Shown here one piece after another: positions 24,801-36,215 of a stretch of DNA of 64,000 bases (position 1 is its first letter; each line of letters opens with the position of its first letter). The DNA comes from Hydractinia symbiolongicarpus (Eukaryota > Cnidaria > Hydrozoa > Anthoathecata > Hydractiniidae). The translations under genes and the position numbers were made by a program. The notes beneath the pieces were generated by a model, which saw nothing but the letters and a program-made list of their open reading frames with translations, did not search any database and had not been told where the DNA came from. The DNA is taken from positions 7,874,001 to 7,938,000 of the forward strand of contig NC_079878.1 in the NCBI RefSeq assembly GCF_029227915.1, written 5' to 3'.

Positions 24801-26140
24801 TAAAAGTTGTTCCCGTCAGAAGTCATTAGGAATAAGTACATCGTCAGTGACCACGGAAAGTTCTTGCGTCGCAACTATATTGCTTGCAAGATGTCAAAAT
24901 TATAGATCTTCACAGAATTCTACTTTTAAGTTAAAAGTATAAGAAATCAATACTCTGAAACTAAAAAAAGTTAATGTTGTATGTAATACTAACAAAAAGA
25001 ACAGTTCCCCATCTTTTATTACAGAGTCTACACATATATTTTCTTATAACGAACACTTGAAACAGAATGAGGCTTGCTAAACATGGAAGCATTGCTATAT
25101 TATGGATACCACAAAAGTGCTTTAGTTCAGGAAAAGACAAGAAACGTGTGTTTTTAATTCAAACTTAGGAATGATCATGCTCAAATCCTCACAAAAAGAC
25201 AACGAAACAACTTGTAAACAGCATTTAGTCTGAAAAAAGTAAATAAGTAAGCAAAGTTAAACCTATCAAATAAAAAAATCAACATTTATATAAACAACAC
25301 CCGATTTTTGATAAAACTTGCAGAAAAATGGACACAGATGAAGATGATTTCTACTTAGTATTTCAGAATTGGAATCTTGCCTAGTTGTGTGTGGCCATTT
25401 AAGTGCCATCAAAAAGTAATGAAACGTTCTTGGTTGATGTGGTAAACCAAATTGCTTTTGTAATTTGTTAAATTTGTATTCAGCTTAATTCTTACCTTTT
25501 CTTCATCCTGCAATGTTAGCTACCTTTAATTGACCTTGGCCATTTATTTAAAAATTACTTCTGATATTTCACAATTTCTAACCTAAATGTAACGTGTTTT
25601 AGAGTCAGCTTTGAGTTGCTCAAAATGTTTGTTTGTTTGTTTTCAGTTGATAGATTTGATAGCTTTCAAAGAAACGATAAGTTATGTACGTTCTTTCTGT
25701 CTTTTCATAAAAAAAAAGAAATGAAGAGGACATATTGGCGCTTTTTGCGATAATTGCGCAATAAGGAGTGAAGGAAAAATTACAAAACGCAAAAACAGGG
25801 GAGGGGACAAAACGGCGACTAATAAGACGTCAAACTATAGGTCTTTTTATAATATAAAAGCTTTTTATAATACGTTAGTTCAGGATCTTCTGCTGGTAGA
25901 AGAGGTACTTGACCAATTTATTTTACTTACTTACTCATGTTGCGGGAGAATGCTATAAAGTCGAAAAAATAAGACATAATGGCTGCTTATTTTGAAAAAA
26001 TACTATAGTTAGCTCCACTTTCCGACTTTATTTGTGTCACATATTAAAGTTTTGTTAAAAGAAAAAACACAAGAATAATGATCAGATGGCTATGTTTGTC
26101 CACTTAATGTTTGAATAACTTTGACACTAGAGATTCAGAG
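21803..26140. other. Intergenic, no gene recognised
   Basis: AT-rich DNA. Small items only: a 9-bp hairpin TGGAGTGTT-GTA-AACACTCCA near 22290, GCTAGCTAGC-rich patches near 23810-23945, and an exact TGACGTCA at 24335. The frame at 22888-23079 (minus) has no recognisable domain. Confidence 0.5.
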
Positions 26141-27057
26141 TTAACCCTATTTTATCTGAGGGGAGGGGGGGGGGGGCACAAAGTGTCCGCGGCCTCTTTG
26201 ACTAGGCATAACTTTACATACACATGTGATTAAGTGCTAAAATTTTGTGATTATTCCTAATTTTTATTATTGCTTCTGATGAAAAAAAATTTTGAAGAAA
26301 TTTTGTACTTTGCTGGTGGTATTGCTTTTTTGGATGAGGGTAAATTTTTTGGAATTTTGAAAACCGTTGACATTCATGTAAGAATGTTATAAGATGTTGT
26401 ATTGGCTATATAATTATTTATTATATGTATGTTGGTTACTAAGTGGTAACCAAAGTGTTGCTAAGGTGATATATGGTTACTAGGGACAAAAAGCAGACCA
26501 GGGAAGGAAATATCGATCCAGCAAATTGACGTCATTTCGGATCCCAATGACGTCATTATGCTGTTTTTCTTACCTCGGTTATCTTTAAATGTCCTGTTCT
26601 ACATATATGCCAAGTTTAATGACACGAGCATCAATATTTCTGGTAGAACGGGTCTTTTTATCTTTATCGTTAAAATAAGAATTTTTTTGCCGAAATGACG
26701 TTACTTTTTATCCCAATGACGTCATTAAAATTACTTTTTTCATGTGAAACACATATTTTGGTATTCATTCCACAAATCTATCAAGAATCATTGCCATATC
26801 ATTAGTAACACGCGAGAAATTAAAACGTACTGAAAAATTGGGAAAATGACCATTTTTCACATGTGTGACGTCATTTCTAATCCCTTTGACGTCATCAAAT
26901 TATTTTTTTTACTTGGATCGAGTTTGTACTAAGACATTCTCAAATTGAGCAAGTTTCATCACTTAAGCACAAGTGGTTCAGGATTTATGGCCCGCGGGCA
27001 CTTTGTGCCCCCCTCAGGGTTACAAGGGCCAAAAAAGCTCAGGTATAATAGGGTTAA
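26141..27057. mobile_element. piggyBac-like non-autonomous element (MITE), TTAA target
   Basis: The element spans 26145-27053 (909 bp) and is flanked by TTAA on both sides (26141-26144 and 27054-27057). The left end reads CCCTATTTTATCTGAG and the right end, reverse-complemented, CCCTATTATACCTGAG. Both are followed inward by GGGGGGCACAAAGTG and a CCGCGG-type block; the left arm lacks about 27 bases present in the right arm. TTAA targets with CCY-type termini are hallmarks of piggyBac elements. There is no transposase frame. The interior holds three diverged repeats of about 170 bases, each opening with two CRE-type octamers. Confidence 0.85.
26527..26894. repeat. Three ~170-bp repeats each starting with paired TGACGTCA octamers
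   Basis: Octamers begin at 26527 and 26548, 26696 and 26717, 26866 and 26887. Five are exact TGACGTCA and one is TGACGTTA. Within every pair the spacing is 21 bases, and pair-to-pair distances are 169 and 170. The repeat bodies are diverged but alignable, for example GCCAAGTTTAATGAC in unit 1 against GCAAGTTTCATCAC in unit 3. The octamer is the canonical binding site of CREB/ATF bZIP proteins; occupancy is not shown. Confidence 0.88.
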
Positions 27058-27290
27058 AACTGATGAAATATTACCGTTTGCTTTGTTGATAGAAAACGTG
27101 TGATACTACAGGAACAAAATGTTTAAGTTTATGTATTTATGAAGTTGGCTACATAAAAAATCTTAAATATACATATTTAAAAGTCTTCAGCTACAAACAG
27201 CTAATATTCCATGGATGAAGAGAACAATTTTAGCTAATAGTTGTTTATTTCGGATTTTAGATGTTGTTTTTTCTAACTACTACACCTAGC

Positions 27291-27498
27291 TACAATCCCG
27301 GTCAAAAATAATGGCAGTAAACCCTTTTTACACGTGTAGCAAGAGCAAGATAAGTACAAAGCCCCCTTTCCCCCAGTATCAATGTTCAAAAGTTGTGCTA
27401 ACACGTTTCCAAACATTGATAATGGGGGAGAGGGGGTAGGAAAGGATTATACTGCACTTTTTGTAACTTACTGCCAATATATTTTGACCGGGATTGTA
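27291..27498. mobile_element. Foldback mariner/Tc1-like MITE, TA target
   Basis: A 204-bp element (27293-27496) between TA dinucleotides, with long imperfect terminal inverted repeats: CAATCCCGGTCAAAAATAAT on the left and the complement of ATTTTGACCGGGATTG on the right. Similarity continues inward (GGCAGTAA against TTACTGCC, CCCCCTTTCCCCC against GGGGGAGAGGGGG), so the whole unit can fold into one hairpin. TA duplication and size fit a Tc1/mariner-type MITE; no coding capacity. Confidence 0.85.
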
Positions 27499-28884
27499 GC
27501 TCGCTACTTGCAGTTTGTTCTAATAGTTAAGATGAAGGTCACAGAATTATAGCTTTTTTATAGCTCTGCTCAACATGGATAGAAGCATGGAGGTATAAAG
27601 CATGAAGGTATTTATTGAGGTATAGGGTATTATAAACCTTCATGGTAGAAGCTAGTACAAAATAAGGCTGACACAAAGTAATATGTGACTTTAACTTCTT
27701 GATCTAGCATAAATTCTGAACATTTGTTTACTGGTTGATCTTTTACCATTTCAATTTTGTGATATATACCGTTCTTTGGATCGCACAACGGTTATTTTTT
27801 TATGTATACAATACAATACACAATTTCGACTTTCAACTTTTTGTTTCTCCCAGCAAATTTTTGTAACCCACCCAAAGGTTTATAAAAGTTAGTATCAAGA
27901 CTCCCAACCACGCCCCCAGGACTCTTCTACGCGTATGATATTTTGACAGGACAGCTCTGTAGCAATCCTGGTCTAGGCCGATAAAAATCAACCTTATTTG
28001 GGTGATTTTTAAATGCAAAGTGGCGAGCGAAAAGTAAAAGTATGGTAGTTAAAGAACCGAGTAAAGTGTATTTGGAGAAGTTTTCTATTGGTGTTCTTTA
28101 AAAATTTTTACGCTCATTGCCTTAAAATAAACTATTAAAAAAATATTTAAAAAAGTTAAGCTTGCGTTGTAACAAAGTTTTGGTAAAATTTATGCAAAAC
28201 AGCATAACAGTTAGCTACAAGGTTTGCTTTTTAGACCTATTGTTCTGAAGGAACAAGACATAAATTTAATTTGAGGTGAGTTCTGACATAATTTCCCCAT
28301 GTGTTTCACTCAACCACTAAAATATCTACAAAAAATCCTCCCACTTTTTGAAAATCTCTAGGACTATGCTATCCAAAATGTTTTTACCACAAGGCATGTT
28401 TGATAAAATAGAAAACATGAACTAGATAATAAAAAACATGCTAGTAATGCTATAAGGAACATGATATTCCCAAATCGTAGTAATTAAAACTAATAAATTT
28501 GATTACTTACATTATAATCCACCAGGTAGTGAAAGTGCACGACTTGATCACCTATAGAGAGATTACTGTAAAAAAGAAAGAAGAAAAAATTGAATGACTA
28601 AATGAATGAATGAACAGATGTCTATCTAAATTCTATAAGCCTAAATCTAGAAAATATATATTTATATGCAGCTCATACCACTCATAACACTTATACTCAC
28701 TTTCTCCTAATGCTGGCTAAGTATTACCAGTTGTAAGTTATAGCTTGAATGATTCTGTTTGACCTGTCAGACTTCTGAGTGTGAATTATGGAAGATGTAT
28801 GTAGCCACAAAATCTATAGCCTATGCAAAAGACGGAGAATGATATTTTTTTGAAAATTCGGTAAATTTGTAAATAATTTATATT
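27499..28884. other. Intergenic, includes one copy of a short repeat
   Basis: No gene recognised. At 27900-27980 (minus) lies a copy of a sequence also seen at 30329-30390 (plus): both read CTA-ACCAGG, then CTGTCA-AAAT-AT, then GCGTAGAAGAG and CTGGG. The rest is AT-rich and unremarkable. Confidence 0.5.
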
Positions 28885-29050
28885 TTAATGATTAGTTCCA
28901 TTAATTTCGAGGGACATACCTGGCCAGGTGCTTAAACCTCCCATCTGAACTACAGAAACCGTTGTAATTTTTATAGCCTCATTTGGGGATCGAACTCACA
29001 AGCTATTGCGCGTGTCGAACGTTCTACTAACTAAGCTACCGATCCCCAAA
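28885..29050 (-). mobile_element. tRNA-headed repeat related to SINE family A
   Basis: Read on the minus strand, 29047-28982 resembles a tRNA: GGGGATCGGTAGCTTAG (box A-like), then GTGAGTTCGATCCCC (box B-like). The outermost 11 bases (TTTGGGGATCG and CGATCCCCAAA) are perfect inverted repeats. Downstream come GGCTATAAAAATT and TAGTTCAGATGGGAGGTTTAA, matching the order of blocks in SINE A (GACTATAAAAGT, TAGCTCAAATGGGAGCTTTAA) with the middle missing. A true tRNA gene is less likely because the T-stem does not pair well. Confidence 0.6.
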
Positions 29051-31280
29051 CCACAGCATATATAAATGACCAATTAAGACCCTTTTTTCAGATAAGCCTT
29101 GTATCAAACGTGGCTTGAATAAATAAGCCCCAACTCTAACATAACATCCATTTGTTCTTTCAAGGCAAAAGACTTTATAATTTTTTTTAAATAATCCCAA
29201 ACCGTATAAGCCCGCTGGGGATTTTAGCTTTAATAGCAAATGAACATACTTTTCCATCAAGTCTTACAACTCTAGTAAATATTGAAATAGTGACTTAAAA
29301 CATGGTATGGTAGAATTTTAGACTGGTTTAATGAAATGAAATTCGACTGCAAAACAATTCGACCTGTAATCGCAGTTCCTAAGTTCCTAAATTTAGGCGT
29401 TTTCAGAGACGCTGATTAGCTATTTTTGGTAGCATCTCAATTTTGACAAAGTTACATGTGCAGAAAACAATAAAACCATTTCTCATGCCTGAAATAAGTC
29501 AGACAGGTCTAATTAAAACGTGTTTTACGTTTGGAGCGAAATGCTTTATCCAGTCCTGGGAAATTGGGCTTCCATTAATTATGCCATTAAAAACAGGGTT
29601 ATATATACCCCTAGGGACTTATTTAGTCATTTACAGTAACCGAAAGAACTCATAGCTTAAGATGTTGTAACTTAATTTTTGGAATAAACTTTTCGACAAA
29701 GGCTAGGTTCAAATTTAGAGAGAATTATATGCAATACCGAAAGAACTAATTTTATTTAGTAGAATTAGTTTTTAATAAACCTTGCAACTTGTGTGTGACA
29801 TACCAAAATACCTGATTTTTGTTTATTTAGAGACCTAGTAAACAATGTCTTTCTATCTATCAAAAAACAAGTTAGCTAGCAATAGGATGGTTAGCTTACT
29901 TGTATTTAAAAAGCTATTTGAAATCTTGAAATTTTATGTAGCTACCTAAAATATTTACGTTATTGATAAACCGTATGCTTACGTAAATGTGTCAAATTTA
30001 AAACTTTTTAACACTACAACCTGGCTGGTTGACAAACATGCTACCTCACTCATCACAAAGTTTTCACGGAAAATTATAAAAATAGCATTTCCTGAAATTT
30101 TTGTTTGAAAAGTTTGCTAGCCTCAGCCAATTACAACTATTCATTATTACAGATAATACTTTTCGACAGAATCCTTCTTCCAGCATATCTGCGTTGTTTT
30201 TTCGTGTGCCAGCCGTATCTTTAATTTTTCCTCTCCACGCTCCCTCACTTTGTTATAAAATCTAATAAACTCTATCTAACTTTCCGTTTTGATTCAAAAC
30301 AGGCATCCAATCAAAATCCGTGTATCATCAGTCTACACCAGGGCCAGTCTGTCAGAAAATTATAGGCGTAGAAGAGCGCTGGGTATTATGTTGCCTTGCA
30401 GTAAAACAACCAGTAAAATCTAAGGCGAGACTGACTGCTCTTCTTTTTAAGCCTTTTACGGTCTGAATTGTTCTTAAAAGTAAGAATACAACTTCAGAAT
30501 GTAGTCTCATTTTGTTTTTATTTTCATTTTTTCTGATTTTTTCACAATGGAGTCAATATGAATATTATTTCGCAGTCATTGTAGGTGACAAACGAAACGA
30601 CCACAAGCTAAAATAAAAATATTAATTCTATGTCTAAATAACAATTACTTTCAAATTTACATCCATTTTACTACTAACCAAAATCGGCAACTTATATAGA
30701 TACTTCTCTTTATTTACACCAGAAACTACCATTTTGATTTTATTCCCACAACAAGGAAGTCACTGCCTGACCGCGCCACATGAATAAGGTTAGATAATGG
30801 TATTTTCACTAAACATACAAAAAATGCTGAATTTAGAGCACAAAAAATAATTATGCTAATTTATTCCTTCTCTCTCATACCGCAATGCGCTAAGTTTTAT
30901 GGCGAAGTATAACTTCAAGATATCTCTTTCCACACACGCACAAACCTACAAGGGTCGTTAAACCCGACACTAACAGGGTTGCAATTGCTCAATAATTCCA
31001 GTTACATAATAAAAATAGTTATTAAATTTTTATTAAAATATGACTCGTTTTGCACAAAGCGCGACTCGCATTCTATTGGTTTCGCTTTCCTTCTGCACAA
31101 TGTTTTGAATATAAGTTTTGCGGAAAAAAATAGTAGCGAAACTTATTTTACGGACGACTAAAATTTCCCGGAATTTGCAGAATTAAATTTTGTGGATGCT
31201 AAATGTTTAGTCATTTTGGTAAAGGCAAAATCAGTATTTTGCCTAAATTCCTTTTGAAAAAGTAACAGTATATTCAAATA
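29051..31280. other. Intergenic, no gene recognised
   Basis: AT-rich DNA; the only structured item is the short repeat copy at 30329-30390 that pairs with 27900-27980. Open frames (29443-29655, 30979-31161 plus) have no family signature. Confidence 0.5.
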
Positions 31281-32154
31281 CCTGATCGGACAAAAAAATG
31301 TCGGACAAAAGTGACGAAATTTTTCGAAGGTGACAAAACTTTTGTCCGGCGAAAAATTTTGTCCGACGAAAATTTTGTCTGACGAAATATTTCGTCCGAT
31401 GAAAAATTTTGTCCAAACGTAGCTGGTGGAAATTTTAATGGTGTGATATGATAAAGAAAATATAACTCGAAGAAAATTATGGGATAAGGCAAAAAACAAG
31501 AATTTCGAATATTTATATTTTATCATCACCATATTTATTGATCATTACCATATTTATTTTTTATCATCTAAAAGGATTTTCCACTTTTTCATATATATTG
31601 AGCGTTTTTGACAGCCTCAGTAACATCTTATCATAACATCTTTGTATTCGTATAATTACGAAGGAATCGAAGAAGAAAATGATGACGATGAAGACAACGA
31701 AATCCACTTTGCAGTGGAAGAAAAAAAAATGATGGTGATGACTGTAGTGAAGTTATCAAGCAAAGGCAAAAAAGAAAAAGGCCGCCGATAATTTCATACT
31801 CGTCCACAGACGAAGATGGAGATGAACTTGAAGAAAATAAAGACGATTGAACGATAATTTATAAAAGCAATTATTTGTAAGAATAAAATTGATAAATCAA
31901 AGATAATTTGTTATTATTATTGACTCAATTATTAAAGTATGCCATAACCTATTGACGGTTTCTCATATTTTTACCCGCTTTTGATACAGAATTTAAAGAA
32001 TAAATAAATTTTAGACTTGAACGAAATTTTTCGTCGGGTTAAATTTTTCGTCGGACATAAGTGACGAAATTTTTTGGAGGTGACGAAAGTTTTGTCCGAC
32101 GAATAATTTTGTCAGACGAAAAAATAGTGCGAAATTTCTTTGTCCGATAAGGTA
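31279..32154. mobile_element. Putative TIR element with TTTGTCCGACGAAA motif arrays
   Basis: Between TA dinucleotides (31279 and 32153), the ends read CCTGATCGGACAAA and, reverse-complemented, CCTTATCGGACAAA. Both ends carry arrays of TTTGTCCGACGAAA-like units in mixed orientation. In addition, 31311-31370 and 32061-32120 are direct repeats with about 7 differences in 60 bases and no gaps, exactly 750 bases apart. The interior includes a broken acidic reading frame. The superfamily is not recognised; the inferred TA duplication is short and could be chance. Confidence 0.55.
31624..31850 (+). pseudogene. Broken acidic reading frame inside the 31.3-32.2 kb element
   Basis: From 31624 the frame reads TSLYSYNYEGIEEENDDDED and continues acidic to a run of nine A at 31721-31729. 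There it shifts: the neighbouring frame continues with a basic stretch KQRQKRKRPP and an acidic end STDEDGDELEENKDD, stopping at 31848-31850. Composition on both sides suggests one former acidic, nuclear-signal-bearing tail split by a one-base change in the A-run. No family is recognised; a sequencing error in the homopolymer is also possible. Confidence 0.4.
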
Positions 32155-34284
32155 TATCATTTTCCTGCTCCCTGCAGAGGTTTGCTCGATACTAACCTGG
32201 CTTCATTCAATTTACGATTTTTGTTTTTAAGAACATTTTCGTCAGTTTTATTGGCTTAAATGTTAGCTTAAAGAAGGCTCAACCATTCTATTTAGGGACT
32301 GAAGTGTCGAAAAGAAGAAAAATATAAATCAGCAAAATGTATAATCCAGAAAATTTAGTTTAAAGTAAATACATTTGAACGATTATCGCGATAGCAAGTC
32401 ATTAGAATATCTGCGCCATCTTACAAATAATAACATTGTACCCAATGAAAGAAACATAGGCAGTAAAAGGTCATAAAAACCCACAATGGTCCTCCTTTAA
32501 AGATTATTAAAGTGAGATTGAAATATCAGCTAACTACTGAGAATTTTATAATATCAAAATTTAAATTTAAAAAAACATTTTTGGGACTAGACATAATTTT
32601 TTTAATCTATCTTTTTTTATATAACGACAAGTATAGCTGACAAGTAGCAAATAAAATTTAATCGGATTTCAGGATCATGCCATCGTCGAAACATTAAAGA
32701 TAAAATATAAACGTATATGTTATGCGTCATTTCTTTTCATACCCAATTAATACATGAAAAAATATTTTAAACATTTTGGGATTTATTCAACAATAATTTG
32801 ATGATGATAATAATTTCATTACATTTTTACTACTGTTATTTATAGTTTATACATTTATTAAAAACGTTTAAAAACTAGGTCATGCAAGAAGAGTAAATAT
32901 TCTATATCTTCTTTCATCCCAATCACACATTTTCATGAAAAATCTGAAATATAAGAAGCTGAACATCAGGTTGAAAAAATAAATAGAAAAACAACATCAA
33001 CAATAAGAAATAGTAGACAACAATAGACAACAACAATAACAACACTGTATTAATATCCATATTTCAAACTAAGTCTACAGTTTTTTTAGTTTGATGTAAT
33101 GTTATACTTTTACAGTACGTTGTTAAAAAGATGATCCAGCTTTTAGTACTATTTGTACACAAACTTTAGAAAGAAAAATGAATTTATTTAGGGAACTTTG
33201 AGACTAGAATCTCGGAACAGAAAAAAAGCTTAGAGCAAAAATTAAATTTTATTTATCAAAAACATGTTGCTATGTTTTTTTTAAAGAAACACAAATGAAA
33301 GAAGAGGCGAAGTTTTGAGTACTTTTTTAACCTATAAGTCTTGTTTATCAGTGTTTAAATTCCACAGTATGTACATACCCCCATTGAGTATCCTAGTACT
33401 CCACTCCATATGGGTCAGCCCTACTCCTTCTAGAAGGTTCCTCCCAGAATCCCTTGCCTCAGAGTATATATATTTGGCACATGGTTTTCATTTTCCTCTT
33501 CAGTTCTTCAGTCGAATTTGCTCCTCCGCCCTCCCTGCTAACTATTTTCTAGATATTCGCATTACCTACTATGTATATATTTGTAATATAGACTCAGCTT
33601 TACATTAGCTACTTCGTCTTTATATAGTAGTATGCTCACTCATTTATCGTTGTATATATTTAGTTGTTTTTGTGTATGCTCGCTGCTCTTTGTATTTATT
33701 TGTTGTTGTTTTTAGTATTTAATATGCAGTAAACAGTTCTATTAGAACTGTTTACTGCATATTTGCGTTTTTACTGAGTGAGTTTAAACGTGCGAAAAAC
33801 AAGGAAAGTTAAACAAGTGAATTGAAAATCTCTGCAGAAAAAGCATTTTAAGGGTATAAACATATTTTTTTATTAGCAACTTTACTTTTAACCTGGTACT
33901 TAAGCTGCAAAGTTACTTAACAGTTACACTTTACATTAGAAAAAAAACACAGCTAAGATTTTTCCCTCCAATATATTCAACAATTGTTTTGTGGTTTTAA
34001 GAATATGTGTGAAAAATAGTCCTACCAGTCCCCAATGTATTAAAGGCCCAATCCTAATAACCACCCCTCTTCATGTAATCCCCTGCTCTTAAAATAATGC
34101 TAACCAATATAGTCCGGGACTTAATCAAGTATTTACATTAATGTTTGCACAGCAAATGATAATTTGTCGGAAAAGTGAAAAAAGTGTTCGATAAATGAGT
34201 GTTCAAAAATTTCGAAGAGAAAAGAAACATTTGAGTCTTTTTGCATTTCAGTTTGTGTAAATGTTTTTTTATCAACTCGGGTAA
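32155..34284. other. Intergenic with one perfect hairpin
   Basis: AT-rich DNA with no gene recognised. A perfect 19-bp inverted repeat lies at 33722-33762 (separate entry). The frame at 33315-33608 has no domain and is probably chance. Confidence 0.5.
33722..33762. repeat. Perfect 19-bp inverted repeat, 3-nt loop
   Basis: ATATGCAGTAAACAGTTCT, loop ATT, then its exact reverse complement. It is not followed by a typical histone 3' end purine element and is too short for a usual microRNA precursor. It may be two abutting transposon ends or a cruciform-forming site; function unknown. Confidence 0.9.
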
Positions 34285-34573
34285 AAGTAAGTAAGTAAGT
34301 GCGTAAGTAGGTAACGGGAAGTTTTAACGTCCTTGGGGATTCCATCCTAACGGTTTGCTCTTCCTCCCCTCCAACTGTAACTATGTTACATTACCGCCAG
34401 AGATACGTAAAGCATTGCTCTAACTTGCTTGCCTGCCACACAGGCCGGTTAGCGGTCAGTAGATGGCACCAAATGAACTGACAACACTGCATTTAAAGTG
34501 AGCGGGAGTGGGGACTCGAACCTGAAACCTTAAGACTACAAGTCGAATGCGCTACCACTACACCATCTCCGCT
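34285..34573 (-). mobile_element. tRNA-derived SINE (family C, Thr-like head)
   Basis: Read on the minus strand, 34573-34501 is strongly tRNA-like: acceptor AGCGGAG pairs with CTCCCGCT apart from one extra base; box A TGGTGTAGTGGTA; anticodon loop CTTGTAG (anticodon TGT, threonine); box B GGTTCGAGTCC. The anticodon stem pairs only partly. A body of about 190 bases follows and ends at an ACTT-type tandem tail (34286-34314). Head, body and short-repeat tail are the standard layout of a tRNA SINE. Confidence 0.8.
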
Positions 34574-36073
34574 ATGATAAAAAATAATGAATTGTTGCTT
34601 ATATCCAATATCACTTATACTGAAGTTTCATAGCAATATTACTAATGTCAAGGAGTATGTTATCTATCTTGCAGCCTGAGTCATGTTGTCAACATTGACT
34701 AATACATGATTATGATATGGAGGACTATATTCATATGATTTCAAATATAAACATTAAATACGAACAGGGAATTAGGAAAGAAGCATTCCTGATTGGCATA
34801 TCACACGACAAACTCGTTATAACAAAGTGAATAAAGATTTGATTTAGGCCATCAAATTGTCCCTACAAGTGCTTTTCCAGTGCACATACCTCTTTTTAAG
34901 AAAAATGTAGTTAAATTTCAAAGGGAAAAGCTCTAATGCTGAAATTCATGTTTTTGCGAAAAAACGTCCCACTTAATCAATGAAAAAACTGAATGATAAT
35001 AACCTATTTTTTCAAGTGCTTTTATTATCTTTCGTTGTGTAAAAATGTTTCTGAAGTGAAACACCAAAATAAAAATTAACCTTAAAACAAAATTTAAACT
35101 TAAAAAAATTGTTCCGCTTTTATTTGAGCGATATATGTTATTGTTCTGCACATGTTCTTGATGTTTTTTTAAAAAAATATTATTTACTTCTTTAAATTTA
35201 TTGCATTTTTTATAAACTTTAAAATATACACCATAACCAAATTGGTAGGAAAAAAAATTTCAGAGAAATATTTTTAATATACAATATTACATCAACTGGC
35301 TAAAGCTGGATATTCAAAGCTAACGGATATGTCAGATCTTCTTATTGCGTTATTTCATATTCAAACGGTACCCTTAGATCATGCTTTAATTGAAATATTG
35401 TCTGACTTTAGAATATACTACATTGGAGAGAATTAAATAGCATTTTAAACTATCCTTAAGTCAAAAATAGATAGATAGGTAAGTAGATAAATAGATAGGC
35501 AGCTACAGATGTACTTCGAAAAACAAATTTACTAACCAGCAGCATGTAAAATATCAAACGTCGTGTTTTCGACCAATTAATGTTTTTAAGAAATTTTTAA
35601 AACGAACCATCAAAACTTCAACTAGATATTCAACAAAAACACGCTCAAGCTTAAACTGCAATGTTTTGATGCAAAAGGTTGGCGTAATATAACGGAGCTT
35701 AATAGAATAACGATTAAACCATGTGAATTTCTTAGATTTTTTTGGGAGATACGATTACCTCTTTAATAATATGGCCACATGAGTTTTTTCGACACAATCA
35801 TGATCTCCGCCTTGTTATTTAAACTCGTTAGGTAACGTCGGGTCTATATTTTGGCAAATACAATTTTAATAACGTAAGAAGGCTCAAAGAAACCTGACTG
35901 ATCAAACTTTAAATTTGAAGATAAATTATGAAGCAAGAATTAAAAATTGTATTATTCGAACAGTGACGTGAAAGTCTGATGAGAAACATGTTAGCAGTCA
36001 GGAAATAAATACTAAATACTAAATATGATTGAATTATTTGCAATCTGATTATTTTTCTTGTGAGCTCGACGAT
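34574..36073. other. Intergenic, GATA-type microsatellite
   Basis: AT-rich DNA. A degenerate GATA/GTAA microsatellite occupies about 35468-35502. No gene recognised. Confidence 0.5.
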
Positions 36074-36215
36074 GTTTGATCTATATTATAATAGACGTAT
36101 AGACGTATACGGGTATTATAATATAGATCAAACTGTCTGTCACGCAAAATGGTATGGCAAAGAGCGTGAGGCACGCTATGCATTATAAAAAGAACGGGCG
36201 AATCTTTCACGAGCC
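36074..36215 (-). mobile_element. Family D repeat, copy with perfect terminal inverted repeat
   Basis: Read on the minus strand this aligns with 61651-61770: CGTGAAAGATTCG, GCCCGTTCTTTTT, GCGTGCCTCACGCTC and TACCATTTTGCGTGAC, each matching a block in order. At its low-coordinate end, 36074-36093 and 36114-36133 form a perfect 20-bp inverted repeat around a 20-base loop holding GACGTATAGACGTATACGGG. Also shared with the second copy is AGACGTATACGGGTATTATA. Confidence 0.75.

Noticed and set aside
28982-29050. Functional tRNA gene
   Set aside because: Box A and B are present, but the T-stem and anticodon stem do not pair properly and a SINE-like body follows.
31158-31532. 124-codon minus-strand frame with SDKIF-like repeats
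   Set aside because: The repeats simply translate the TTTGTCCGACGAAA arrays of the element end.
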